The notes: a model not told the origin generated them from the letters alone. Counted from the stretch's first letter, positions 17,752 to 27,811 are shown. The stretch is DNA of 64,000 nucleotides from Mangrovimonas xylaniphaga (GCF_001280435.1 NZ_LBIP01000013.1:372001-436000), one strand, 5' to 3'. Numbers and translations: made by a program.

Positions 17752-18666
17752 CTAATCTCTTATTAAAGGCATTGTAGAACAGCGCAACAAGCCTTCCTGC
17801 TTTGCTATTTCAGCATAAGGCACCTCCTCTACGGTAAATCCATTAGACCTTAGCCAATCGTTTAATCTGGTAAAATTACGCTCGGAAATCACTACATTTT
17901 CAGAAATGGAAAATACATTACTATACATATTATACATTTCATCTTTAGTGATTTCAAAAATATTCTCCTTTCCAAAGAAATCTACCAACCAATTGTATTC
18001 GCTTTCAACCAAAAATCCATTTTTATGGAGGATTGCTTTATCTTCACCGACAGGTTGAAAACAACAATCCAAATGAAGAGCATTTTCCTTGGCGTTGGTG
18101 TTGGATTTTCGAAGTTCGAAGGCCTTCACTATTTTCTCAGGAAACAACTCTTGTAGCACAATTACAGCATCCATATTGGTTCTTGCCGTTATGAAATTGG
18201 AATAATCTGGACCGGAATAAGTTCCCACAAAAATATAATCTCCATACAACATCACATCTCCCCCTTCCACGTGACAATCTTCAGGTAGAGTTATCACATT
18301 TTCTGAAGGAATTTGATCAATGACATGCTGAATGGCCTCCACCTCACGTTCACGATCAGGAAGGATATTGGCTTTAATCAATTTATCTTCAATTACGAAA
18401 GCAATGTCACGAGCAAAAATTTGATTGTAATCCTTTATTGTTTTTGGTCTAAAAACAGTGACATCATACTTTTCAAACACTTTAGCCACCGCGTCCATTT
18501 CCTTGATCATATCATCTTCTTTGGGATATGTACCTGCTTTGATATGTTCTATGGATTTAGGATCATAAGCCTTTTCTTCCGTTGGAATGGGACCGATACT
18601 TTCTGCGATTCCTAAAACAACTGCTCTAAGACGTGACGTCTCGTCATTAACATGTAATTGTAACAT
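17752..18666 (-). CDS. Dimethylarginine dimethylaminohydrolase family protein
   Basis: A 304-residue member of the guanidino-modifying enzyme superfamily. The catalytic set is visible: Asp87 in 'FARD', the 'HVEGGDV' strand (Glu134, Asp137), His198 in 'LHLDCCFQPV' and Cys296 in 'LLRCSTMPL'. This pattern fits DDAH or arginine deiminase-like enzymes that release an amine from a guanidinium. The true substrate cannot be read. It follows gltA, separated by the gltA terminator, and is convergent with the ACBP gene with only 2 bases between stops. Confidence 0.85.
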   Translation of the reverse strand: MLQLHVNDETSRLRAVVLGIAESIGPIPTEEKAYDPKSIEHIKAGTYPKEDDMIKEMDAVAKVFEKYDVTVFRPKTIKDYNQIFARDIAFVIEDKLIKANILPDREREVEAIQHVIDQIPSENVITLPEDCHVEGGDVMLYGDYIFVGTYSGPDYSNFITARTNMDAVIVLQELFPEKIVKAFELRKSNTNAKENALHLDCCFQPVGEDKAILHKNGFLVESEYNWLVDFFGKENIFEITKDEMYNMYSNVFSISENVVISERNFTRLNDWLRSNGFTVEEVPYAEIAKQEGLLRCSTMPLIRD

Positions 18667-18683
18667 AAAGTGTATGAGTTATA

Positions 18684-18731
18684 AAAAAAAACTGCCCAAA
18701 AAGAGCGTATGCAATTTTAAGGCAGTTTTTT
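18684..18731 (-). terminator. Terminator after gltA
   Basis: AAAAACTGCC (18687-18696) pairs with GGCAGTTTTT (18721-18730) around a 24-base loop. On the minus strand, after the gltA stop, the stem is followed by a T-run. Confidence 0.75.
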
Positions 18732-18747
18732 CTATTTATAAAATCTT

Positions 18748-20034
18748 TTATCTGTCTTTTCTTTCTTTGAAAGATCTTAACGTTTCTCCAACGTACACTT
18801 GACGTGGACGTCCAATTGGTTCTTTACGCAATCTCATTTCTCTCCACTGTGCAATCCAACCTGGAAGTCTTCCTAAAGCAAACATTACTGTAAACATGTC
18901 CGTAGGAATTCCCATAGCTCTATAAATGATTCCAGAGTAGAAATCTACGTTTGGATATAGCTTACGGTCTACAAAGTACATGTCTTCCAAAGCTTCTTTT
19001 TCCAATCCTTTTGCGATATCCAAGATAGGATCTTCAATTCCTAAATCTCCCAATACTTCATCGGCAGCTTTTTTGATGATTTTAGCTCTAGGATCGAAGT
19101 TCTTGTACACACGGTGTCCGAATCCCATCAAACGGAATGGATCGTCTTTATCTTTGGCTTTCCCCATGTATTTTTTGGTATCGCCACCATCTGCTTTAAT
19201 AGCTTCCAACATTTCCAAAACAGCTTGGTTAGCTCCACCGTGAAGTGGTCCCCAAAGCGCAGAAATACCAGCAGAAAGTGATGCAAACAAACCAGCATGA
19301 GAAGATCCTACAATTCTAACAGTAGAAGTAGAACAGTTTTGCTCGTGATCTGCGTGAAGAATCAATAACTTGTCCAAAGCATTGATCAAAATTGGATTTT
19401 GAACATATTCTTCGTTTGGTTGTTTGAACAACATTTTCAAAATGTTCTCTACATAACCCAAATTCTTATCTCCATAATCTAATGGCAATCCTAATTTCTT
19501 GTGCATTGTCCAAGCTACCAATACCGGGAACTTAGCCAAAATTCGAACAATGGCATTGTACATTTCTTCCTCAGAATCTACATTTACCGAAGAAGGGTTA
19601 AATGCCGTAAGTGCACTGGTTAAAGAGGACAACACTCCCATTGGGTGTGCAGATCTAGGAAATGCATCCACAATCTTTTTAATATCATCATCAACAACAG
19701 AGTGCTTTTTTATATCGCTGTGAAATTGGTCCAATTGCTCTTGGGTTGGCAATTCTCCAAAAATCAACAAATAAGCTACTTCTAAGAAATCGGCCTTTTC
19801 GGCTAATTCTTCAATAGAATAGCCCCTATATCTCAAAATTCCTTTTTCTCCATCCAAAAATGTGATAGCACTTTCACACGCTCCAGTATTTTTATATCCC
19901 GGGTCAATGGTAATTACTCCATTGGTAGCACTTCGCAAATTTTTGATATCGATGGCAACTTCATCTTCTGAGCCTTTGATTAAAGGAAACTCATGTTTTT
20001 GACCGTTAATTTCTAATATAGCTTTATCTGACAT
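18748..20034 (-). CDS. gltA: Citrate synthase
   Basis: A 428-residue hexameric (type II) citrate synthase, first step of the TCA cycle. Active-site elements are 'HADHEQNCSTSTVR', 'GPLHGGANQAVLEML' and 'MGFGHRVYKNFDPRAKI'. The N-terminal beta-strand region ('AILEINGQKHEFPLIKG') is typical of the long, NADH-type form; allosteric regulation is not provable here. It has a -7 box 45 bases upstream and its own terminator. Confidence 0.97.
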   Translation of the reverse strand: MSDKAILEINGQKHEFPLIKGSEDEVAIDIKNLRSATNGVITIDPGYKNTGACESAITFLDGEKGILRYRGYSIEELAEKADFLEVAYLLIFGELPTQEQLDQFHSDIKKHSVVDDDIKKIVDAFPRSAHPMGVLSSLTSALTAFNPSSVNVDSEEEMYNAIVRILAKFPVLVAWTMHKKLGLPLDYGDKNLGYVENILKMLFKQPNEEYVQNPILINALDKLLILHADHEQNCSTSTVRIVGSSHAGLFASLSAGISALWGPLHGGANQAVLEMLEAIKADGGDTKKYMGKAKDKDDPFRLMGFGHRVYKNFDPRAKIIKKAADEVLGDLGIEDPILDIAKGLEKEALEDMYFVDRKLYPNVDFYSGIIYRAMGIPTDMFTVMFALGRLPGWIAQWREMRLRKEPIGRPRQVYVGETLRSFKERKDR

Positions 20035-20079
20035 ATTTCAATAAAAAGTTTTTAAATGGTTGTCTTGAAACGACAGCCC

Positions 20080-20087
20080 CAAATTTA
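20080..20087 (-). promoter_or_regulatory. Promoter -7 box for gltA
   Basis: On the minus strand TAAATTTG, a match to TAnnTTTG, 45 bases before the gltA ATG. No -33 TTG at the normal spacing. Confidence 0.45.
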
Positions 20088-20215
20088 TGAAATATCTCAC
20101 GATTATTAAAGCTTCTCAACAAAGGATTTAACTATTGAAATATTAATAAAATTGATACCGAAAACAAGGTTAGAATTACAAATTTCGTAAGTGTCTTATT
20201 TTCAATATTTAGGAT

Positions 20216-21781
20216 TTATTCTTGATAAATTTCCTCGTTAACTTCCAATTTGTATAATTTGTGGTAATATTCTATCACTGAAGATTTCCATGTGAATTTT
20301 TGGGCCTTTGCATTAAGACAAATGTCATCCCACTTGGGTTTATCTTTGAAAAACACATCCAAAGCCTTTTGGAACACCTTTATAAAGTTTTGTGTTTTTT
20401 CATCAATAGTTGCCCCGTCAAAAGCAAAGCCCGTTTTCATATGCTTCACCGTATCCTTCAATCCACCAGTATGGTGCACCAAACAAGGCTGGGCATTCCG
20501 CATTGCCAACATTTGACTGATACCGCAGGGCTCAAAAAGACTAGGCATTAAATACAGATTGGATTCGGTGTAAATAGAATCGATAACTTCCTCAGACTGT
20601 CCGTTGAAGAAGATAAAATTTTCGTAATCGTAACTAATTTTATGAAGCAACTCCTCGTATTCTGGGGCACCAGTACCCAAAATAACATATATACCATTTA
20701 CAGGTTTGAGTTTTTCTAAAATAGAAATTAATAATTCTGGGGAGTGTTTATAAAAATAAAACTTCTGCTCTGTAAGCCTCGCTACACTGGCGCAAACAAA
20801 CTTTGCTGGGTCTTTGATCAATTTAACGATTTTCTCGCCAGTATGTACCAAAAACTGCGATTTGTACTCTTTATCCGGATTTTGAAGCCATTCAAAAATA
20901 GCTTGAATAGCATTCACATAAAAAGCACCATGTGGAACCAAATTGATGTTTTTATAGTTGCAACCATTTAAAATTCCGAACAAACGCTCCTCATCATTAG
21001 CCTCTTTTAAAAACCCTTCTAGGCCTTCTCCTCCAATAAAGTTTGGAAAATCACTAGGCTTCATAATGTCCTCTTTATAGGAGGGTGATACGGTATGTAC
21101 GGCATTTGCAAACTTAATTCCCAAAGCCATAAGGTTAATACAATCATGGTACCTAGGATCTTTTAAACGATCGTAATCAAACTCTACCTCTGGATAAAAG
21201 GCCTTTAGTGAGGACGTGCTACCTTCAAAGGGACGAATGCCCTGAATAGCTAAATTATGAATGGAATATACAAACCTAATGTTATTTAAAAAACCATACG
21301 CAGGATGGTAAGCTCTCAAAAAAAGTACCATACTGGAATGCCAATCGTGTAGATGTACGACATCAAGATGACCAAAAACGTCCTGTTTTATGGCTTGGGC
21401 AACGGCCGTACAAAACAATGAAAACATACAGGCATCTGTAAAGAAAGGTTGCTCTGGATCGTTAAAATAGATATGTGCAATATTTCCGGAAACAATTTCA
21501 GGATGATGAATAACGTAATGTGTAATATTATCATATTCCTTTTTGGGAGTAACCTTGTATACTTCGGCCATTTCTTCTTGGCCACGATAAGAAAAATGTA
21601 CCTCAGTAAGCTTTTCCCCGTTTACATGCAATCTGCCATAAGCAGGCGTTACAACATGGGCTCTATCTCCAAATGCTGCAATCTGCCTAGGCACATCCCT
21701 AACTACATCTCCCATCCCCCCTGCTTTACAGTTTTTGATTGCGTCATTTTCGGCTGAAACAAAAAGAAAGTTTGACTGCAT
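20216..21781 (-). CDS. Glycogen/starch synthase (GT5)
   Basis: A 521-residue glycosyltransferase of the GT5 type with GT-B fold. The N-terminal nucleotide-sugar loop is 'CKAGGMGDVVRDVP' (Lys19), a variant of the usual KTGGL. The C-terminal domain has 'NLYLMPSLFEPCGISQMLAM', the E-x7-E type signature, and 'HHTGGLKDTV'. It would extend alpha-1,4-glucan from ADP-glucose. No glgB, glgC or glgP gene lies nearby, so it is isolated from the pathway in this window. The 181 bases on to gltA show only the gltA promoter. Confidence 0.88.
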   Translation of the reverse strand: MQSNFLFVSAENDAIKNCKAGGMGDVVRDVPRQIAAFGDRAHVVTPAYGRLHVNGEKLTEVHFSYRGQEEMAEVYKVTPKKEYDNITHYVIHHPEIVSGNIAHIYFNDPEQPFFTDACMFSLFCTAVAQAIKQDVFGHLDVVHLHDWHSSMVLFLRAYHPAYGFLNNIRFVYSIHNLAIQGIRPFEGSTSSLKAFYPEVEFDYDRLKDPRYHDCINLMALGIKFANAVHTVSPSYKEDIMKPSDFPNFIGGEGLEGFLKEANDEERLFGILNGCNYKNINLVPHGAFYVNAIQAIFEWLQNPDKEYKSQFLVHTGEKIVKLIKDPAKFVCASVARLTEQKFYFYKHSPELLISILEKLKPVNGIYVILGTGAPEYEELLHKISYDYENFIFFNGQSEEVIDSIYTESNLYLMPSLFEPCGISQMLAMRNAQPCLVHHTGGLKDTVKHMKTGFAFDGATIDEKTQNFIKVFQKALDVFFKDKPKWDDICLNAKAQKFTWKSSVIEYYHKLYKLEVNEEIYQE

Positions 21782-21962
21782 GTATTGAGGTTTTAGTTTT
21801 AACTAATGACTTATTTTATGCTTTTTTTGAAATGCCAACACTGAATTATATGGGTTTGGCTTAACGTACTTTATTTCATCATAAATTACTTAAAATAAAT
21901 TGAGTAATAAAATGTTTACACATTATTTCAATATTAAAATTAAAATAATTTCTCACTAGCAA

Positions 21963-21996
21963 TAAAAAAGCCCTCTGTTTTCACAGAGGGCTCTTC
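21963..21996 (-). terminator. Terminator after eno
   Basis: A perfect 10-bp stem, AGCCCTCTGT with ACAGAGGGCT, and a 4-base loop, followed on the minus strand by TTTTTT. It lies about 30 bases beyond the eno stop. Confidence 0.88.
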
Positions 21997-22023
21997 TAAA
22001 TGTATTATCACTTAAAATTATGG

Positions 22024-23337
<1,314 letters not shown>

Positions 23338-23367
23338 TTATTACTTAATTATCTATTTTTTCTTTAA

Positions 23368-23375
23368 CAAATTTA
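23368..23375 (-). promoter_or_regulatory. Promoter -7 box for eno
   Basis: On the minus strand TAAATTTG, matching TAnnTTTG, 54 bases upstream of the eno ATG. A TTG at 23389-23391 is only 13 bases away, shorter than usual. Confidence 0.45.
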
Positions 23376-23445
23376 CGAAATAGTTACCCAAATAATGGCT
23401 CCAAAACCATTATTATACATTAATCTTACTACATTGTTTTCGAAT

Positions 23446-23486
23446 AAAAAAAACCTCAAAAAAAAGTGAATTTCTTTGAGGTTTTT
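23446..23486 (-). terminator. Terminator after carA
   Basis: AAAACCTCAAA pairs with TTTGAGGTTTT around an A-rich loop; on the minus strand it is followed by a T-run. It starts 3 bases past the carA stop. Confidence 0.8.
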
Positions 23487-23489
23487 CCA

Positions 23490-24593
23490 TTATTTATTTT
23501 TGATGTTTTCTATAAATTGATCAAACAAATAGGAAGAATCGTGTGGACCTGGACTTGCCTCCGGGTGGTATTGTACCGAGAACACATTTTTGCTCTTCAT
23601 CTTGATCCCTGCTACCGTATTGTCATTAAGGTGAACATGGCTAATCTCAATATCTGGGTGGCTTTCGGTTTCTTCTCTATTAATGGCGAATCCATGGTTT
23701 TGAGAAGTAATTTCACCTTTTCCAGTTGCTAAGTTTTTAACCGGATGATTGATTCCTCTATGCCCGTTATGCATCTTGTATGTAGAAATACCGTTGGCCA
23801 AAGCAATTACTTGATGCCCTAAACAAATCCCAAATAACGGCAAGTTTCTTTCAATTATTTTCTTTGCAACCGCTTGAGCTCCTTCCAAAGGTTCTGGATC
23901 ACCAGGACCATTAGATAAGAAATACCCATCAGGATTCCATTCGTTCATCTCTTCAAAAGTAGCATTGTATGGGAACACCTTAATGTACGCATCACGTTTT
24001 GCTAAATTACGAAGGATATTCTTCTTGATTCCCAAGTCTAACGCAGCAATTCTATACGTAGCGTTTTCATCTCCGAAATAATAAGGCTCCTTGGTAGACA
24101 CTTTTGATGCCAACTCCAAACCATTCATTTCTGGTACTTTTGCCAATTGCTCTTTTAAACCTTCAATATTGTCAACATCCGTAGAGATTACAGCATTCAT
24201 AGCACCGTTCTCTCTAATGTAGCTTACCAAGGCACGCGTATCCACATCTGAAATTGCCAAAACGTTATTCTTTTCAAAGAAATTTTTCAAAGAATCATCG
24301 GCAGCTTCACGTGAATAATTGAAACTGAAATTTTTGCAGATCAAACCTGAAATCTTGATAGAATCAGATTCTACTTCTTCTTCTTTGGTACCATAATTCC
24401 CAATATGAGCATTGGTTGCTACCATGATTTGCCCAAAATACGATGGGTCTGTAAAAATCTCTTGATACCCTGTAGTTCCTGTATTAAAACATACTTCACC
24501 AAAAGCAGTTCCAGATTGTCCGATGGATTTCCCGTAAAAAATGGTTCCGTCAGATAATAATACTAAAGCTTTGTCTCTTTTATTGTACTTCAT
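23490..24593 (-). CDS. carA: Carbamoyl-phosphate synthase small subunit
   Basis: A 367-residue glutaminase subunit of carbamoyl-phosphate synthase, supplying ammonia to CarB for arginine and pyrimidine synthesis. The class I amidotransferase triad is in 'FGICLGHQ' (nucleophile Cys) and 'QYHPEASPGP' (His and Glu). The N-terminal CPSase domain contains 'CFNTGTTGYQEIFTDPSY'. A longer frame opens at 24635, but its 14 extra residues are not conserved in type; I chose the ATG at 24593 ('MKYNKRDKALVLL'). carB is not in the window. Confidence 0.95.
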   Translation of the reverse strand: MKYNKRDKALVLLSDGTIFYGKSIGQSGTAFGEVCFNTGTTGYQEIFTDPSYFGQIMVATNAHIGNYGTKEEEVESDSIKISGLICKNFSFNYSREAADDSLKNFFEKNNVLAISDVDTRALVSYIRENGAMNAVISTDVDNIEGLKEQLAKVPEMNGLELASKVSTKEPYYFGDENATYRIAALDLGIKKNILRNLAKRDAYIKVFPYNATFEEMNEWNPDGYFLSNGPGDPEPLEGAQAVAKKIIERNLPLFGICLGHQVIALANGISTYKMHNGHRGINHPVKNLATGKGEITSQNHGFAINREETESHPDIEISHVHLNDNTVAGIKMKSKNVFSVQYHPEASPGPHDSSYLFDQFIENIKNK

Positions 24594-24658
24594 TTGTTCG
24601 AAAAGTTTTGCAAATTTCCACAAAAAAAAGGACAAACTAAAATGTTAGCGGCTATATT

Positions 24659-25363
24659 TTAAATTGACAGGGAATTATAGTAAGTTAAAATTTTGCTAAT
24701 ATCAAAATCATTATTGTAACGAAGATTATTATCCTTAACATAGGCCTTGATTTGATCACCTTTTGAGCCTACTAACTCTAAAATTACACTTTTCCTCAAT
24801 TTTATGGCTTTTAAACCTTCTTGTTCCTTTCTTTTGATAAAGTATTCTTCGTGTTTCACATATTCATCGGGCTTAGTCCTTTGTTGTGTCATTGGATTAA
24901 ATGTTCCTTCTTTAATACTAACGGAATATTGTTTAAGCAACATAAATTCACCTGTGTCCACAACTGTTTGAAAAAAGCCCCTTTTCTTTTTCTCAGCATT
25001 ATAGTATTGAGCCAGTTCAACATTATAGATTTTAACCCTTAAAACCTCTTGAGAATTAAGAACTAGAACAGAATCCTCAGCAAACTTTGCTTCCAATTGA
25101 TCCTTATCTATATTATAATTAAGGTTTTGTATTTGATAAGAGGCTTCCTTCATATAAACTGTTGAAACATTAACCCAACTACTAAACAAGTAAACACTCC
25201 CTTCAATGTTAGTGTTTTTCGACCTAGTAGACACCCAAATACTTCCTCCTTGCGAGAGGTCTCTCCTTAAATCGTTGCTGGTTTGTCCCGAACTAAAATT
25301 TTGGGCAATACCAGCACTAATCGTGAGGAAGGTGGTAATAAAAACAAAAAGAATGGATTTCAT
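24659..25363 (-). CDS. Exported protein of unknown function
   Basis: A 234-residue protein I do not recognise. Residues 1-20 are a signal peptide ending 'SAGIAQ', so it is exported, probably to the periplasm. The mature part is mixed alpha/beta with a lysine-rich middle (near 'AEKKKRGFFQTVVD') and a C-terminal 'KAYVKDNNLRYNNDFDISK' stretch, a pattern seen in other uncharacterised flavobacterial exported proteins. No catalytic motif. It lies between the ribosomal terminator and carA; no clear promoter was found. Confidence 0.7.
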   Translation of the reverse strand: MKSILFVFITTFLTISAGIAQNFSSGQTSNDLRRDLSQGGSIWVSTRSKNTNIEGSVYLFSSWVNVSTVYMKEASYQIQNLNYNIDKDQLEAKFAEDSVLVLNSQEVLRVKIYNVELAQYYNAEKKKRGFFQTVVDTGEFMLLKQYSVSIKEGTFNPMTQQRTKPDEYVKHEEYFIKRKEQEGLKAIKLRKSVILELVGSKGDQIKAYVKDNNLRYNNDFDISKILTYYNSLSI

Positions 25364-25402
25364 AATAAGTTGGTTTTATGGTTAATCAGTTTAAAGATGG
25401 AC

Positions 25403-25438
25403 AAAAAAAAAGGGATAAACAAATTGTTTATCCCTTTT
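25403..25438 (-). terminator. Terminator of the ribosomal protein supercluster
   Basis: A 15-bp stem, AAAAGGGATAAACAA with TTGTTTATCCCTTTT, almost without loop, followed on the minus strand by eight T. It lies 25 bases past the rplQ stop and marks the end of the cluster. Confidence 0.92.
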
Positions 25439-25462
25439 GAATTTAAAGTATTAAAGTACTTT

Positions 25463-25945
25463 CTATTCTTCTTCCTCGTTTGCAGTTTTAGTTTCAGCAG
25501 CAGCTGGTGCAGGAGCAGCAGCTTTAGATCCACCTCTTCTACTTCTACGGGTAGTTTTCTTTTCTGGTTTCCCAGCATTGTAGATTTCATTGTAATCAAC
25601 CAACTCGATCATTGCCATATCAGCGTTATCCCCAAGACGGTTACCCAACTTAATGATTCTTGTGTATCCTCCTGGACGATCTCCTACTTTGGCAGCAACA
25701 TCTCTGAACAACTCCGCAACCGCTTCTTTTTGTCTTAAACGAGCCATAACAATACGTCTGTTGTGCGTAGTGTCTTCTTTTGATTTTGTAATCAAAGGCT
25801 CAACAAAAAGTTTTAACGCTTTAGCTTTAGCAACTGTGGTGTTGATACGCTTGTGCTCGATTAAAGAACAAGCCATATTGGCCAACATTGCTTTTCTATG
25901 AGCTGTCTTTCTTCCTAAATGGTTAAATTTCTTTCCGTGTCTCAT
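25463..25945 (-). CDS. rplQ: 50S ribosomal protein L17
   Basis: A 160-residue L17. The core (residues 1-120) has '[21 protein letters not shown]' and '[21 protein letters not shown]'. Residues 125-160 are a low-complexity basic then Ala/Pro/Glu-rich tail absent from E. coli L17 and common in Bacteroidota. Last gene of the cluster, 69 bases after rpoA; that spacer folds into a strong nested hairpin (separate entry). Confidence 0.97.
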   Translation of the reverse strand: MRHGKKFNHLGRKTAHRKAMLANMACSLIEHKRINTTVAKAKALKLFVEPLITKSKEDTTHNRRIVMARLRQKEAVAELFRDVAAKVGDRPGGYTRIIKLGNRLGDNADMAMIELVDYNEIYNAGKPEKKTTRRSRRGGSKAAAPAPAAAETKTANEEEE

Positions 25946-25960
25946 GACATTTGATGTTAA

Positions 25961-26004
25961 CCTTCATCTTGCTCAACCCATGATTGGGGAGCAAACTATG
26001 AAGG
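25961..26004 (-). promoter_or_regulatory. Nested hairpin in the rpoA-rplQ spacer, candidate L17 leader
   Basis: On the minus strand three stems nest: CCTTCAT/ATGAAGG outside, TGCTC/GAGCA, then CCCA/TGGG around a 4-base loop, with small internal loops. No U-run follows, so it is not a terminator. It ends 15 bases before the rplQ ATG and could control rplQ translation or mark an RNA-processing site. Confidence 0.55.
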
Positions 26005-26014
26005 AATTTGTTTG

Positions 26015-27007
26015 TTAGTCTTTATCTAATTTGTATTTGCTCAAATCCATTCCGAAACTTAATCCCTTAACGATTACAAGTTCTTCCAACTCTGTTAAGG
26101 ACTTTTTACCGAAGTTTCTGAATTTCATCAAATCGTTCTTATTAAAAGAAACCAAATCTCCCAATGTGTCTACTTCAGCCGCTTTCAAACAGTTCAATGC
26201 TCTTACAGAAAGGTCCATGTCAACCAATTTGGTCTTCAATAACTGTCTCATGTGAAGTGATTCTTCATCATAAGTTTCTGTTTGTGCAATTTCATCCGCT
26301 TCAAGGGTAATGCGCTCGTCAGAGAACAACATGAAGTGGTGAATAAGGATTTTAGCAGCTTCTGTTAAAGCATCTTTTGGGTGTATTGACCCATCTGTAA
26401 TGATTTCGAAAACCAATTTCTCGTAATCGGTCTTTTGCTCAACACGATAGTTTTCAATACTATACTTCACATTTTTTATTGGCGTATAAATTGAATCGGT
26501 AAATATAGTACCAATTGGAGCAGAAGCTTTTTTGTTTTCCTCAGCAGGCACATATCCTCTACCTTTTTCAATAGTAATTTCCATGTTGATGTTCACCTTT
26601 GGATCCAAGTTACAGATCACAAGATCTTTGTTCAACACTTGGAAACCAGAAATGAACTTTTGAAAATCACCTGCTGTGATTTGCTCTTGTCCAGAAATAG
26701 AAATAGAAACAGATTCGTTATCGATTTCATCAATTTGGCGCTTGAAGCGAACCTGCTTTAAGTTCAAAATAATTTCTGTAACATCTTCCACTACTCCTGC
26801 AATGGTAGAAAACTCGTGATCCACGGTTTCTATTTTAACAGATGTAATGGCAAATCCTTCCAAAGAAGATAATAACACTCGTCTTAAAGCGTTACCTACT
26901 GTCAATCCATATCCTGGTTCTAAAGGTCTAAATTCGAATTTACCTTCAAAATCAGTAGAATCAATCATGATTACTTTGTCAGGCTTCTGAAAATTTAATA
27001 TTGCCAT
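26015..27007 (-). CDS. rpoA: DNA-directed RNA polymerase subunit alpha
   Basis: A 330-residue alpha subunit. The N-terminal dimerisation and assembly domain (residues 1-235) has '[20 protein letters not shown]'. The C-terminal DNA-binding domain has '[23 protein letters not shown]' and '[23 protein letters not shown]'. Complete and of normal length. It follows rpsD by 23 bases and is probably driven by the promoter before rpsD as well as by upstream read-through. Confidence 0.98.
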   Translation of the reverse strand: MAILNFQKPDKVIMIDSTDFEGKFEFRPLEPGYGLTVGNALRRVLLSSLEGFAITSVKIETVDHEFSTIAGVVEDVTEIILNLKQVRFKRQIDEIDNESVSISISGQEQITAGDFQKFISGFQVLNKDLVICNLDPKVNINMEITIEKGRGYVPAEENKKASAPIGTIFTDSIYTPIKNVKYSIENYRVEQKTDYEKLVFEIITDGSIHPKDALTEAAKILIHHFMLFSDERITLEADEIAQTETYDEESLHMRQLLKTKLVDMDLSVRALNCLKAAEVDTLGDLVSFNKNDLMKFRNFGKKSLTELEELVIVKGLSFGMDLSKYKLDKD

Positions 27008-27030
27008 ATTGTGTGTTTTGTTTCTAGTTA

Positions 27031-27636
27031 TTATTTAGAGTATAATTCGACGATGAATTGCTCGTTGATATTTTCTGGAATTTGCACTCTTGCAGGAACT
27101 GAAACATAAGTTCCTTGCTTGGTTTCGCTATTCCAAGTAATCCACTCATAAACTTCACTAGAATTAGCCAATGAATTTAGAATGGTTTCTAAAGATTTTG
27201 ATTTTTCTCTTACTGCTACAACATCACCAGCTTTCAATTGGTAAGAAGGAACGTTTACGATTTCTCCGTTTACAGTAATGTGTCTGTGAGAAACCAATTG
27301 TCTAGCTCCACTACGAGAAGGGGCAATACCCATTCTGTAAACTACGTTGTCAAGTCTAGATTCACAAAGTTGTAACAATACTTCACCTGTAATTCCAGGA
27401 GCAGCAGTTGCTTTTTTGAACATGTTTCTGAATTGCTTTTCCAAAATACCGTAAGTGTATTTTGCTTTTTGCTTCTCCATCAATTGAACAGCATATTCAG
27501 ATTTTTTTCCACGACGCTTGTTGATACCGTGTTGACCTGGAGGATAGTTTCTTTTTTCAAAAGCCTTGTCATCTCCATAGATAGCTTCACCGAATTTACG
27601 GGCTATCTTAGTTTTAGGACCAGTATATCTTGCCAT
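27031..27636 (-). CDS. rpsD: 30S ribosomal protein S4
   Basis: A 201-residue S4, a primary 16S rRNA binder and in other bacteria an autoregulator of its operon. The N-terminal extension lacks cysteines, so this is the zinc-free form. The S4 RNA-binding domain starts near residue 92 ('[25 protein letters not shown]'). It is preceded by a 175-base spacer with a hairpin, a promoter and a folded leader, in contrast to its tightly packed neighbours. Confidence 0.97.
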   Translation of the reverse strand: MARYTGPKTKIARKFGEAIYGDDKAFEKRNYPPGQHGINKRRGKKSEYAVQLMEKQKAKYTYGILEKQFRNMFKKATAAPGITGEVLLQLCESRLDNVVYRMGIAPSRSGARQLVSHRHITVNGEIVNVPSYQLKAGDVVAVREKSKSLETILNSLANSSEVYEWITWNSETKQGTYVSVPARVQIPENINEQFIVELYSK

Positions 27637-27653
27637 TTGTTAAAATTAATTGT

Positions 27654-27710
27654 GGGAGTGTTTATGAATTAAGGTCTTATTCTTATCCTTCGATAAACAA
27701 TAACTCTCCC
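27654..27710 (-). promoter_or_regulatory. Folded leader upstream of rpsD, candidate S4 autoregulatory element
   Basis: On the minus strand GGGAG (27710-27706) pairs with CTCCC (27658-27654), and GTTTAT (27698-27693) with ATAAAC (27665-27660), with a 7-base and a 1-base internal loop. A smaller AAGG/CCTT stem (27690-27687 with 27674-27671) nests inside. The structure ends 17 bases before the rpsD ATG and lies inside the transcript expected from the promoter at 27742-27769. Confidence 0.55.
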
Positions 27711-27741
27711 GTTAATACTTGTTTATAAATTTTTCAGCTTG

Positions 27742-27769
27742 CAAATTTAACAGAAATAATTAATATCAA
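27742..27769 (-). promoter_or_regulatory. Internal promoter for rpsD-rpoA-rplQ
   Basis: On the minus strand -33 TTG (27769-27767), a 17-base spacer, and -7 TAAATTTG (27749-27742), a full fit to TTG-N17-TAnnTTTG. The predicted start near 27736 gives a leader of about 100 bases. The TTG lies in the stem of the neighbouring hairpin. Confidence 0.65.
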
Positions 27770-27795
27770 TTGTAAAAACAATTGATATTAATTAT
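27756..27795 (-). terminator. 17-bp hairpin after rpsK, possible terminator
   Basis: A perfect 17-bp AT-rich stem (27756-27772 with 27779-27795) with a 6-base loop, starting 16 bases after the rpsK stop. On the minus strand the flank TTTCTG has only a short T-run, so termination may be partial. Confidence 0.5.
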
Positions 27796-27811
27796 AAAAT
27801 TTCTGAATAAA

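Noticed and set aside
24594-24635. Longer N-terminus for CarA from an ATG at 24635
   Set aside because: The additional 14 residues do not fit the family start, and the ATG at 24593 gives the normal CarA N-terminus.
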